Of a stretch of 64,000 bases of DNA, positions 19,437 through 28,250 are shown piece after piece. Positions within the stretch are counted from its first letter, which is position 1; the number at the start of each line of letters is the position of its first letter. The position numbers and the translations under genes are program-made. Under the pieces are notes generated by a model. The model worked only from the letters and a program-made list of their open reading frames with translations, searched no databases and was not told where the DNA came from. This stretch comes from Gemmatimonadota bacterium (GTDB taxonomy: Bacteria > Gemmatimonadota > Gemmatimonadetes > Gemmatimonadales > GWC2-71-9): positions 1-64,000 of the forward strand of contig JANYLJ010000008.1 in assembly GCA_025357945.1 (NCBI GenBank). The letters run 5' to 3'.

Positions 19437-20510
19437 ATGAACCCCAACGGCACGAACACCCCCCGGCCGAGCGAAGACCGGCCTTTCCGCGTGTTGCTGA
19501 TCGCCGGATCGAACCGGCGTCAATACGACTGCCCCGGCATCGATTCGAAAGCTCGCACGCTGATGTTTCACATGGCCGATCGATTGCCGCAGGAATGGGA
19601 GATCGACGTCGAGGATCTTGGCAACGTGTGGAACCGGAAGAAGATCCAGACCTGCAACGGCTGCGTCTCGACTTCGATGGCGCTCTGCGTCTGGCCGTGC
19701 AACTGCTACGAGAAGAACAGCCGCGGCCAACCCGACCTGATGTGGGACCTCGACATGTACGCCCGCCTCGACCTCGCCGACGCCTGGGCGATCATCGGAC
19801 CGGTGAACTGGTACAGCTCGAGCAGTAACCTCAAGGCGATGTTTGATCGACTGGTGTGCATGAACGGTGGCAACCCGCGCGAGGACCTTATCGCTCACAA
19901 GGACCAGGAACTCGCCATACAGCTCGAACACGCACCGGACTGGGAGACCCTGAGCCAGAACCACCTCGAAGGCCGGTCGGCGGCCTTCTTCTGCTATGGT
20001 GATGGCGGCGGTGACGAGCTTGACGATGCCGGCCGGCCCAAGATCCTGCGGCATCCGGATTACTTCGATCCCGAGGATGAGCCGTTTGAGGACATGCGGG
20101 ACACCTACGCGCCGCTGGTGTGGCAGTGCCGGTACAGCGGCATCGAAGTGCCGGACGCGCTCTGGCGTTACGTTGAATTCGGCGCGGGCAAGAAATACAG
20201 CGAATCCCAAGCCGAACACATGGCGAGCGACCAGCGCGTGATGGCGGCATTCGACGCGTGGACCGACGCGTTCGCCGGACACGTTGCGGCGAAGGGGAGG
20301 GTGAAGCCGAACCAGTATCGCGCGTACGGCTATCGTCCGCCGTCCCACGTCCTCGCCGACCTCAAGACCAAGTGGCGCGGCCTGCGGATGGCGGTCGGCC
20401 GCCCGGTCCCGGGGAGCTCGCCGGCGATTCAGCAGGCGCGTGGGCTCAACCGGGACGCGACACTCGCATTCAAGGCGGGCGAGAGGAAGCTGCGGCGGAG
20501 CGGCAAGTAA
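19437..20510 (+). CDS. Flavodoxin-fold NAD(P)H-dependent FMN reductase-like protein
   Basis: 357 aa from ATG 19437. The N-terminal half is a flavodoxin-like FMN-reductase fold: VLLIAGSNRRQYDCPG (phosphate-binding loop), ADAWAIIGPVNWYSSSSNLKAMFDRL (flavin-contacting segment). A Cys cluster (QTCNGCVST, LCVWPCNCYEKN) matches the iron-sulfur-flavoprotein-like members, although spacing for a classic 4Fe-4S site is not certain. It probably moves electrons from NAD(P)H to a quinone or metal; the substrate is unknown. In-frame upstream codons run through the tRNA-Leu gene and are not coding. It is convergent with a kinase gene 10 bases away. Confidence 0.82.
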   Translation: MNPNGTNTPRPSEDRPFRVLLIAGSNRRQYDCPGIDSKARTLMFHMADRLPQEWEIDVEDLGNVWNRKKIQTCNGCVSTSMALCVWPCNCYEKNSRGQPDLMWDLDMYARLDLADAWAIIGPVNWYSSSSNLKAMFDRLVCMNGGNPREDLIAHKDQELAIQLEHAPDWETLSQNHLEGRSAAFFCYGDGGGDELDDAGRPKILRHPDYFDPEDEPFEDMRDTYAPLVWQCRYSGIEVPDALWRYVEFGAGKKYSESQAEHMASDQRVMAAFDAWTDAFAGHVAAKGRVKPNQYRAYGYRPPSHVLADLKTKWRGLRMAVGRPVPGSSPAIQQARGLNRDATLAFKAGERKLRRSGK

Positions 20511-20520
20511 CGAGCGGGCC

Positions 20521-23136
20521 CTACCTGCCGGCGATAAGCTTCTCGAAACGGGGATTCCCCTTGAGGGGGAGGAAACTCGGATCGAGGCGCATGTAGCCCG
20601 GCGTGAGGTCCGATCCGTTGGTGGTGAGCAATGGCTCGATCAGATCGAGCGCCTTCTCCGGCTCACCGGATTGAATCAGGATTCGCGCCACTTGGAACCG
20701 CACGTAGGGACCGGTGCCCGCGTCGAGGGAGGTCTCCCGGAGCCGGAGCGAGAGCTCGGCCTCCTCCACCGCCTCATTCTTCCAGCCGCCAAGCGCTAGC
20801 GCCCGCCCGTGCAGCTCGTGGAGCTGGGCCTCATCCGGGAACTGCTTCAACTCTGCGGCAAACGCCATCCGTGCCGTATCCGCGAAGGCATGCGCCTTGG
20901 CCGCATCGCCAAGCAGCTTCCAGGTGCCCCCCAACTTGAGCCCGTAATGTCCGCGGTCGCCGTCGAACGCCTTCGGGGTGAGCCGGGTAACTAGCGGCAG
21001 CAGTTCAGGCGGGAGCACCCACATCTGTTCCTGAAAGAGGGAGAAGTGCGCCACCAGCGCCGCGCTGTCCACCAGATGGAGTGCCTGACGAATCACCGCC
21101 CGGGCGCTATCGAGACTTCCCAGCGAGAGCCAAGTCCCCGCCTTCCCCTGAATGATGGCCAAGTTGTCCGGGGCGAGGGCGAGGGCTTCGTCCCACGCGG
21201 CGAGCGCCTCCTGGTAGCGCCGCATGTCGTGGTAGGTCTTGGCTTGGAGCCGCGCCGTGCGCACCGACCGGGGATCGAGCGTGTGAGCCCGTCGGACATG
21301 TTCCAGCCCGGCGTCCCATTGGCCCAGCGTGCGCTCCGCAACGGATGCGGCAGTCAGAAACGCCGCGTTGTTGGGGTCGGCCTTGAGTCCGAGGGTGAAT
21401 TGCTGGAGCGCCCCGGTGTAGTCCTTCTCGATATTGAGGAGGAACGTGCCCATTGCAAGCCATGCCACCAGCGTGTTGGGCGCAATCCGCACGGTACGCT
21501 CGGCGGCCACCCGGGCCGCTGCGACACCCGCCACCGTGGGGCCACTCGCGTACAGGGTGGCGTAGGTTCGCGCGATCTGCCCCCACGCTTCGGCGAACGT
21601 GCTGTCAAGCTCCACCGCCCGCTGGTAGAATGCGAGACCCTGGCGCAGGTGCGCCGCGTCCGACACGCCGATGGACTGGGTCGCCTGCTCGCCCTTGAGG
21701 AAGAGGTCGTAGGCTTCGAGATTCCTGGTGGGTCGCGCCGACAACCGTTGCTGATCGGAGGTACCGAGCGCGAGATCGAGCGCCGCCGCCACCTTGCCGG
21801 CGATGTCGGACTGCACCTTGAAGACGTCCGAAAGATCGGCGTTGATCGCGTCCGACCACTTGCTCGTACTGCTGGAAACCTGAATCAACTCCGGATTGAC
21901 CCGCACCCGGCTCGCCCGGCCCGGTTCTTTCGACCATCGCACCGTGCCGGTGAGCAGGTAGTCGACATCGAGTTCCGTGCCGATCTGCTTCGGCGTTTTC
22001 ACCGATTTCTTGTATTGGCTGGTGCTTCCCCGCGCGGTGACCTGTAGCCCGGAAATGGAGGCCAGCTTGCTGCGTACTTCATCGGTCACGCCGTCAGCGA
22101 AGTACTCATCTTCGGCCGCACCCTGATTCTCGAACGGAAGCACCGCGATTCGCCTGGCTGAAGTCGCGCCGGAGCCGTGCCGGAACAGTAACCCGAAACC
22201 GAAGGCCGCCGCGATCGCGAGCGCCGCGACCGGAACCACCCAACGCGACCACCTGACACGGGCCCGCGCTCCGGCCGCTACCTGCGTCCCAATGGAAACC
22301 ACCTCGCCGCTCGTGGCACCAAGCGCCTTGGCAAACTCCGCACCGCTCCCGAACCGGTCCGCCGGCGTCCGCGCCATCGCCTTGGCGATTACCGCGGCCA
22401 GCGTTGGCGACACCGCCGGACGCACCGCCGTGATCGGGCGCGGGTTCTCCGTCATCGCTCGCACGATCACCGCCTGGGGATTGGGGCCGGTGAACGGCGG
22501 CTCTCCCGCCAGGAGTTCGTACAGCACGCAGCCGAGCGAATAGATGTCACTCCGTCCGTCAACTCCGCGCTCCCCGCTTGCCTGCTCCGGGCTCATATAC
22601 GCGGGTGTGCCGATCGACATGCCCGTCTGGGTGATCGAGCCCTCGGCGCCAACGGCGCGTGCGATCCCGAAGTCGGCGACCAGCGCCTGGCCATCCGAGA
22701 GCAGGATGTTCTCGGGCTTGATATCGCGATGGATGACGTCGTGCCGGTGGGCGTAGTCAAGGGCGAGCGCCACCTCCCGTACCACCCGCACCGCCTCGTC
22801 CACCGGAAGCTGGGTCTCCCGGATCAGCCGGTCCCGGAGCGACTCCCCGTCCACGAACGGCATCGTGAACCAGAGCTGCCCCGCCGCCTCACCCGAGTCG
22901 TAGACGCTCAGAATGTGGGGATGCTGAAGCCGCGCAGCGAGCCGGATCTCCCGCTGAAATCGTTCGTTCCCGATCGATGCCGCCAGCTCCGGCAGCACCA
23001 GCTTGAGCGCCACCGGGCGGTCGTGATTGACGTCGTGAGCGAGGTAAACCGTCGCCATCCCGCCACGGCCCAACTCCCGTTGGATTTCGTAACGGCCAGC
23101 GAGGGCGGCACGGAGTCCTGCGAGATTCTCGGACAT
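20521..23136 (-). CDS. Ser/Thr protein kinase with TM helix, TolB-like domain and TPR repeats
   Basis: 871 aa. Residues about 15-275 are a PknB-type kinase: GRGGMATVYLAHD, VALKLVLPE, HRDIKPENILL, VADFGIAR, MSPEQAS. A transmembrane helix (about 300-325, VVPVAALAIAAAFGFGLLF) follows. Then comes a FlgO/TolB-like module (RIAVLPFENQGAAEDEYFADGVTDEV ... DYLLTGTVRW, about 330-470) and several TPRs (about 500-860) outside the membrane. This kinase-FlgO/TPR architecture is common in Acidobacteria and Gemmatimonadota and acts as a receptor-like regulator; the input is unknown. A second sensor type is thus present alongside the propeller kinases at the window start. Confidence 0.93.
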   Translation of the reverse strand: MSENLAGLRAALAGRYEIQRELGRGGMATVYLAHDVNHDRPVALKLVLPELAASIGNERFQREIRLAARLQHPHILSVYDSGEAAGQLWFTMPFVDGESLRDRLIRETQLPVDEAVRVVREVALALDYAHRHDVIHRDIKPENILLSDGQALVADFGIARAVGAEGSITQTGMSIGTPAYMSPEQASGERGVDGRSDIYSLGCVLYELLAGEPPFTGPNPQAVIVRAMTENPRPITAVRPAVSPTLAAVIAKAMARTPADRFGSGAEFAKALGATSGEVVSIGTQVAAGARARVRWSRWVVPVAALAIAAAFGFGLLFRHGSGATSARRIAVLPFENQGAAEDEYFADGVTDEVRSKLASISGLQVTARGSTSQYKKSVKTPKQIGTELDVDYLLTGTVRWSKEPGRASRVRVNPELIQVSSSTSKWSDAINADLSDVFKVQSDIAGKVAAALDLALGTSDQQRLSARPTRNLEAYDLFLKGEQATQSIGVSDAAHLRQGLAFYQRAVELDSTFAEAWGQIARTYATLYASGPTVAGVAAARVAAERTVRIAPNTLVAWLAMGTFLLNIEKDYTGALQQFTLGLKADPNNAAFLTAASVAERTLGQWDAGLEHVRRAHTLDPRSVRTARLQAKTYHDMRRYQEALAAWDEALALAPDNLAIIQGKAGTWLSLGSLDSARAVIRQALHLVDSAALVAHFSLFQEQMWVLPPELLPLVTRLTPKAFDGDRGHYGLKLGGTWKLLGDAAKAHAFADTARMAFAAELKQFPDEAQLHELHGRALALGGWKNEAVEEAELSLRLRETSLDAGTGPYVRFQVARILIQSGEPEKALDLIEPLLTTNGSDLTPGYMRLDPSFLPLKGNPRFEKLIAGR

Positions 23137-23175
23137 CAGCTCGATTGTTGTGGGAAGCGGATCACGTGCCGGACG

Positions 23176-23703
23176 CTAAAGTCCCGTCAACTTTTTCAGG
23201 ATCGTCTCATAGACCCGGAGCTCGAGCCGCCCCGTGGTCTCGCACGGCATCGCCTGTCGGGACCCCTCGGCGACGTTCACGGCGGTCCCCAGCAAGCCGG
23301 TGTGCAACGTCGTGTCGTTCGGTCCGCCCGGTGTGAGGTAGGACATAATGGACAGATAGATGCGATATGTGTCGGCGTACGGTCCGGTGATTCCGCCGTT
23401 GCAGGAGAGATACGCCGACATCGGCTTGCCAGCCAGCGGGCTCGAGGTGATGAACTGGAGGTTCCCGACCTGTCCTTCCAGCGAGTCCTGTGCCGTCGTG
23501 ACAATCTTGAGCTCAGCAAAGGTGGCGACCAACGCGTGGTATACCTTGCCGTAGGAATAGGGCAGATCGTACCCACTGCCCATGGTGTCGGAAATAATCT
23601 GGGTCGTCTGCCCCGGCACGACGATCACCGTTCGCCGCCGCTGTGCCGCCAGCGGTACCGCGAGGACCAGGAGGACCACCAGGGTCATCAACCACTTCGT
23701 CAT
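23176..23703 (-). CDS. Hypothetical secreted protein
   Basis: 175 aa with a clear signal peptide (MTKWLMTLVVLLVLAVPLAAQ). The mature part has no domain I recognise; it contains TYRIYLSIMSYL and a C-terminal helix (RVYETILKKLTG), with two Cys that could pair. It lies 39 bases downstream of the kinase start on the same strand, so it is the upstream gene of that pair and may be co-transcribed with the TPR kinase, making it a possible ligand or accessory protein (inference). It is divergent from the glycosyltransferase gene. Confidence 0.75.
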   Translation of the reverse strand: MTKWLMTLVVLLVLAVPLAAQRRRTVIVVPGQTTQIISDTMGSGYDLPYSYGKVYHALVATFAELKIVTTAQDSLEGQVGNLQFITSSPLAGKPMSAYLSCNGGITGPYADTYRIYLSIMSYLTPGGPNDTTLHTGLLGTAVNVAEGSRQAMPCETTGRLELRVYETILKKLTGL

Positions 23704-23782
23704 GCGGATATCCGCCGAGATTGGTGAACCCGGGTACGCTCACCCAGACCCGCTCCCCCTGGCTAACTTGCGCCGTAACTCA

Positions 23783-25492
23783 ATGATACCATCGTCGCCG
23801 TCCGCGCGTTCTTCCGACTGGCGCCAGCATCTTTGGGCCTGGCTCGCGCTCGGCCTCCTCATCGTGTACATCCGCGGCCTCTTCATCGACCTGATGGACG
23901 TCGATGCGGCGCAGTACGCGGCCCTCTCGATGGAGATGCTGCAGGGCGGGCACTGGCTCCAGGTCCAGTATCGCCACGTTGACTATCTCGACAAGCCGCC
24001 CCTGCTCTTCTGGTCATCCGCTGCGTCGTTCGCCCTGTTCGGCTTGCACAACTGGTCCGACAAGCTGGTGTCGTTGCTCGCCGCCGGTGGCGGCGTCTAC
24101 GCGGTGTACCGGTTCTCTCGCCTCTTTTACGCGAAGACCACGGCGCGCAATGCCGCGTTCATTCTCGCGTCGTGCGTCGGTGCCGTGCTCATGTGCAACG
24201 ACGTGCGCACCGACGCACTGCTGATGGGCTTGACCGTGTGCGCGGTGTGGCAGGTCGCCGAGCACGTGGCGTCTGGACGGCTCAAACACCTCCTCCTCGC
24301 CGGAGTGTTTGCCGGCCTCGCCATGCTGACCAAGGGCCCGATTGGCCTGATCGCTCCAGGCTTCGCCGTCGGCACCCACCTGCTGCTGCGTCGCGATTGG
24401 CGCCGTCTGTTCCAGCCGCGCTGGCTCTTCGGCCTCGCCGTCACGGCGGTGATCCTGCTGCCAATGTGCTGGGGACTCTACCAGCAGTTCGACCAGCACC
24501 CCGAGAAGTTGGTAAACGGCCGCACCGGGGTGTCTGGCCTCTACTTCTACTTCTGGGAGCAAAGCTTCGGCCGAATCACCGGCGCAAGCACCTGGAAGGA
24601 TAACACGACACTCTTCACGTTTTTCCATGTGTACCTGTGGGTGTTCCTCCCCTGGCCGCTTCTGTTCGCGGGCGCGCTGTGGCGGCGGCTCCGCGATGTT
24701 GTGCGCGACGGCCTTCGAATCGATGCCGGCGATGAAGCCTACTCGCTCGGCGGATTCGTGCTGACGTTCGTGGCGCTGTCGTTATCGCATTACAAATTAC
24801 CGCATTACATCTTTGTCACGCTCCCCTGGGCGGCGATCCTCACGGCCCGTTGGCTCGCAATGCCGGCCGCGATCGGGCGCGCGTGGTGGCGAACACAGTA
24901 CTTCGTGTTTGCAGCGCTCGGGGCCATCGTGCTCTGGCTGTTGCACGGCGTCTTTCCACCCGGCGCGACCCTGGTCTGGATCGTGGTGCTGATCCTGTTC
25001 GGGTACCTGTTCGTGCTGTGCTGGCGCACGCCGTTTCCGGAACGCACCGACCTCCTGGTACAACGCAGCGTGCTCGCGGCGCTCGCCACGCTCGTGGTCG
25101 TGAACTTTCATTTCTACCCGAACCTGCTCCCGTTCCAGAGCACCGTTGCGGTGCCCCGCTTCGTGCGTCAGGCGGGGATTCCGGTAGACAAGCTGGCGTA
25201 TTTCAACCGCCGCGGGCCAGCGATGGACTTCTATGCCGGCCGCGTCGTTCCGGAAATGGACACGCCCGATCAGGTGCGCGAAACGGCCGCGCGGAACGGC
25301 CCGTACTGGGTCTACACCGACAGCGGCGGGCGGGCGCGCCTCGACAGCGCCGCCGTTCCATACACGGCAGCGGCGGCGTTTCAACACTTCGAGGTCGCCC
25401 AGTTGACCGGCCGGTTCCTGAATCACCGTACCCGCGACAAGACGCTCCAGCCCGTGTACCTGTTGAAGATTTCGGCCGACGACGTGCGCTGA
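23783..25492 (+). CDS. GT39/ArnT-like membrane glycosyltransferase
   Basis: 569 aa from ATG 23783. About 11-12 hydrophobic helices span residues 20-480. The first periplasmic loop has the catalytic-type acidic pair in DLMDVDAAQYA, followed by VDYLDKPPLLFW, the PMT/ArnT signature. These GT-C enzymes transfer a sugar from a polyprenyl-phosphate donor to lipid A or protein at the periplasmic face. The hydrophilic C-terminal part (about 480-569) may bind the acceptor. The longer upstream frame is antisense to the divergent secreted-protein gene and was rejected. Acceptor and sugar cannot be told from sequence. Confidence 0.9.
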   Translation: MIPSSPSARSSDWRQHLWAWLALGLLIVYIRGLFIDLMDVDAAQYAALSMEMLQGGHWLQVQYRHVDYLDKPPLLFWSSAASFALFGLHNWSDKLVSLLAAGGGVYAVYRFSRLFYAKTTARNAAFILASCVGAVLMCNDVRTDALLMGLTVCAVWQVAEHVASGRLKHLLLAGVFAGLAMLTKGPIGLIAPGFAVGTHLLLRRDWRRLFQPRWLFGLAVTAVILLPMCWGLYQQFDQHPEKLVNGRTGVSGLYFYFWEQSFGRITGASTWKDNTTLFTFFHVYLWVFLPWPLLFAGALWRRLRDVVRDGLRIDAGDEAYSLGGFVLTFVALSLSHYKLPHYIFVTLPWAAILTARWLAMPAAIGRAWWRTQYFVFAALGAIVLWLLHGVFPPGATLVWIVVLILFGYLFVLCWRTPFPERTDLLVQRSVLAALATLVVVNFHFYPNLLPFQSTVAVPRFVRQAGIPVDKLAYFNRRGPAMDFYAGRVVPEMDTPDQVRETAARNGPYWVYTDSGGRARLDSAAVPYTAAAAFQHFEVAQLTGRFLNHRTRDKTLQPVYLLKISADDVR

Positions 25493-25576
25493 CGAAGCGC
25501 CCGCCGGTCCGCGCCGAACGCCGCGTGACGATTCACGCGGGCCGCGTGGCGGGGAGGGTGTCAGGCGCTACCGGAT

Positions 25577-26599
25577 TTAGTGACCGTCTGGCGGCAACAC
25601 CTTCCCCACCATCGCCACCGGCTCGCCCGCCCCCATCGCCGGCGACACCACGATGTAGATGACCGTACCATCCATCGGCGAAGCGACCTCGGTGACCGTT
25701 TCGCCGAAGTAGTCGGTCAGGCGTCCGAGCAACGCACCCTTCACGACGTGGTCGTCGGGGCGCACGGCGGGGTGCCACGTCCCCGTCTCAGGGCTCACTA
25801 CCACTTCCGCAGGATCGATCCAGCGAGGATGCGCGACCATCTCGCGCGGGCCCGGGAGCATCGCGAGGTGGCGCATCACTCGCATCGCACCCCTCACGTT
25901 GAGCGCGATCATCTCTTCGGTGGGCACGCCGACGCCACCGGCCTCGGTGGTGACCGCCGGCTTGCCGCGGACATGCGCGGTGTTGGAGCAGAACACCGAC
26001 GCGTTGATGTCGCGCGGCCCACCGCGATCGATAACGATGTGATCGAGTCCGAAGGTGAGCGCCAGATCACGCGCTTGCGCATCGACGTGGTCGTCGAGGC
26101 CGAGCTGGTTCCAGTAGGAATAGGGTCGCAGCGCCTCGTTGCCGTCGCCGGAGTGCATGTCGATCAGGTAGTCACAGCGATCGATCACCTGCGTGGTAAT
26201 CGCGTGTGCGATCCGCTCGGACGCCGTGCCATCCGGCCTCCCCGGGAAGACCCGGTTGAGGTTCTTCTGGTCCCACGGGCCGCGGTAAACGGTGCGATGA
26301 ATGAATGACGGCAGGTTGGCGACCTGCACGATGATCACCGTGCCAGTGAGGGCCGCCGCGTCGACCCCGGCACGCACGCGCTGGAGCGCCAGGATCGGCG
26401 AAGGCTCCGAGCCATGAATACCAGCGATCAACGCGAGCACCGGACCCACGTGCCGTCCGGCGATGATCGTCACCGGGATCTCGGTGCCAGGATCCGTGCC
26501 CGCGGGCACGTTGATGAACCCGGAGACCTTCTCGCCCGGGCGCGCGACGGCCGAGCCGACGGTGAGCGGTGGCATGTCGTATAGTACAGCCCCCGCCAT
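25577..26599 (-). CDS. Succinylglutamate desuccinylase/aspartoacylase-family zinc hydrolase
   Basis: 340 aa from the ATG at 26599 (MAGAVLYDMPPLTVGSAVA); 26575 is an alternative. The M14-like zinc site is visible as GIHGSEPSP (HxxE) and the later His in LIDMHSGDGNEA. KNLNRVFPGRPDGT supplies the Asn-Arg substrate-binding motif. The C-terminal beta-domain (VVSPETGTWHPAVRPDD onward) is typical of the AstE/AspA group. It would cleave an N-acyl-amino acid or a related amide. It is not beside arginine-catabolism genes, so the substrate is open. Confidence 0.9.
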   Translation of the reverse strand: MAGAVLYDMPPLTVGSAVARPGEKVSGFINVPAGTDPGTEIPVTIIAGRHVGPVLALIAGIHGSEPSPILALQRVRAGVDAAALTGTVIIVQVANLPSFIHRTVYRGPWDQKNLNRVFPGRPDGTASERIAHAITTQVIDRCDYLIDMHSGDGNEALRPYSYWNQLGLDDHVDAQARDLALTFGLDHIVIDRGGPRDINASVFCSNTAHVRGKPAVTTEAGGVGVPTEEMIALNVRGAMRVMRHLAMLPGPREMVAHPRWIDPAEVVVSPETGTWHPAVRPDDHVVKGALLGRLTDYFGETVTEVASPMDGTVIYIVVSPAMGAGEPVAMVGKVLPPDGH

Positions 26600-26731
26600 A
26601 GCGCAGACAGGCTCGCACTGGGGCGGGTCGGCCGCCCTGCCGATAGTAGGAGAGTCCCCGCCGCCGTGCCGGACCACAACCGGTGCTGGCGGAGCTATCT
26701 TCCGAGCCCCCCGTTACTGGAGCCGCGAGCC

Positions 26732-27241
26732 ATGTCAATCTGGAAAGAGCAGAGTGCCCCCAAGAGAGAGTCGATTCCCATGTCGCCGACTCCGGCCCCC
26801 AAGGCGGAGGCATCGCCGCGCGCCGACGTTTCCGCGACGCAGGATTTGCCGCGTCGCGCGACCGAGCGCGAGGGCAAGGAGTCGCTGATCGCGGCCGACC
26901 TGACGATCGAAGGAAAGATTGAGGGATCCGGCCACGTCCGCATCGCCGGGCGATTCAAGGGTGACATCAACGTGCAGGGCCACCTGACGATCGAGATGGG
27001 CGCCAAGGTGACCGGCGCCGTCCGTGCCAACGCCGTCATCATCGCCGGCGAACTCGAAGGCAACATCGACGCCGCAGCGCGTGTGGAACTACTCGAGACC
27101 GGCGTATTGAACGGCGATCTCAAGGCGGCGTCACTCACCGTCGCCGCGGGATCACGGATGCGCGGCCAGGTCGAATTCGGATGGGACGAGAAGAGCGTCC
27201 AGAAGCCCGGGTTGAGAATGGAGATCGGCTCCGCCTCATGA
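26732..27241 (+). CDS. Bactofilin family cytoskeletal protein
   Basis: 169 aa. After a disordered N-terminus (about 1-50, Pro/Ala rich) the bactofilin (DUF583) domain covers about 55-150 with its repetitive beta-helix pattern: LTIEGKIEGSGHVRIAGRFKG, NVQGHLTIEMGAKVTGAVRA, VIIAGELEGNI. Bactofilins polymerise without nucleotide and scaffold wall or polar structures. ATG 26732 was chosen because it gives a usual-length N-terminal tail. It overlaps the next gene by ATGA, so the zinc-ribbon protein is translationally coupled and may be a partner (inference). Confidence 0.93.
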   Translation: MSIWKEQSAPKRESIPMSPTPAPKAEASPRADVSATQDLPRRATEREGKESLIAADLTIEGKIEGSGHVRIAGRFKGDINVQGHLTIEMGAKVTGAVRANAVIIAGELEGNIDAAARVELLETGVLNGDLKAASLTVAAGSRMRGQVEFGWDEKSVQKPGLRMEIGSAS

Positions 27242-27612
27242 GCGTCAGTCGACCGGGTGTTGCGGGCGCGACGCGCACCTGTCCACACTGCCGGACGACG
27301 ATTCTCGAAACTGCGAGCGTCTGCCCGGCGTGCCGGCACCACTTGCGGTTCGAACCCGGAGTGGCGCCGCGCATGCAGCCCAGTGTGTCGCCGCTGCGCG
27401 TGGAAGGAACCATCCGTCACCCCGAAGGCGGCGAGGCGTGGGAGTACTCGGTGCTGCTCACGATCCGTAACGATCGCGGCGAGGAGATCGCGCGCCAGGT
27501 CGTTGGCGTCGGCGCCCTGCAGCCGGGCGACGGACGGACGTTTACCCTCGCCGTGGAGATTTTCATGCCGGGCGACGCGCGGGCAGCGAGCGAGGGTGGC
27601 GCTGGCGGCTGA
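27238..27612 (+). CDS. Zinc-ribbon protein coupled to bactofilin
   Basis: 124 aa starting at ATG 27238, overlapping the bactofilin stop (ATGA). Residues about 15-33 hold two CxxC knuckles, CPHC and CPAC, which should bind zinc. The rest (about 50-115) reads as a beta-sandwich (LRVEGTIRHPEGG, EYSVLLTIRNDRGEEIARQVVGVGAL), similar in tone to FxLYD-type domains. No membrane segment. The function is unrecognised; the tight coupling suggests it acts with the bactofilin. Confidence 0.8.
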   Translation: MSVSRPGVAGATRTCPHCRTTILETASVCPACRHHLRFEPGVAPRMQPSVSPLRVEGTIRHPEGGEAWEYSVLLTIRNDRGEEIARQVVGVGALQPGDGRTFTLAVEIFMPGDARAASEGGAGG

Positions 27613-27647
27613 ACCGGCATCGAGGTCGCTGCCATTACCTTCCGCCG

Positions 27648-28250
27648 ATGGCACTGTGGGTCGGCCTCACCATCGCGTATCACCTGACCAGTCGGCTGGC
27701 GTACGTCATCTGGGTCGGCATCGCGCTGACTCGGCAGGACCGGCGTCAGGTCTTCACTCGCGATGATGGCGTTGCAATGGGATTTCAGCGGTTTCGTCGC
27801 CGGGCCTCGCACCTGATGACGAACGATGCGGCAAGTCTTGTGGTGCTGTGCGTGGCATCGCGAGAAGGCCTGCACACCGGGATCCCGCCGAGCATCACCC
27901 TCGCCGTCAGTGGATTGCTGATTGTCGCCGGAATCGGCACCAAGGCCTGGGCAGCGAAGACGCTCGGGAGCGAGGCGTACTACTGGCACAACTTCTTTGC
28001 GCCGGAGCAGTCGGCGCCGCTCGGCCCGCCCGGACCGTATCGCTACCTCAAGAATCCCATGTACACCGTCGGCTACCTGCAGGCCTACGGCCTGGCCCTC
28101 GCGCTCGGATCGCTCCCCGGTCTTGCCGCGGCACTTTTTGACCAGGTCGCCATCCTGACATTCCACCACTGGGTTGAGAAGCCCCATTATCGGACACTGG
28201 TACTCACTAAGGCGTCATTCGCGTCGGCTTCTCCTTCAACAGCGCTGTGA
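27648..28250 (+). CDS. Isoprenylcysteine carboxyl methyltransferase/PEMT-like membrane protein
   Basis: 200 aa with four or five hydrophobic helices. The C-terminal half has the ICMT/PEMT signature GPYRYLKNPMYTVGYLQAYGLAL and the late HHWVEKPHYR segment containing the acidic/His residues used by the family. It probably methylates a small lipid or prenylated substrate with SAM, though many bacterial members have no known substrate. It overlaps the TlpA-like gene on the opposite strand by 44 bases. The last dozen residues (SFASASPSTAL) come from that overlap. Confidence 0.85.
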   Translation: MALWVGLTIAYHLTSRLAYVIWVGIALTRQDRRQVFTRDDGVAMGFQRFRRRASHLMTNDAASLVVLCVASREGLHTGIPPSITLAVSGLLIVAGIGTKAWAAKTLGSEAYYWHNFFAPEQSAPLGPPGPYRYLKNPMYTVGYLQAYGLALALGSLPGLAAALFDQVAILTFHHWVEKPHYRTLVLTKASFASASPSTAL

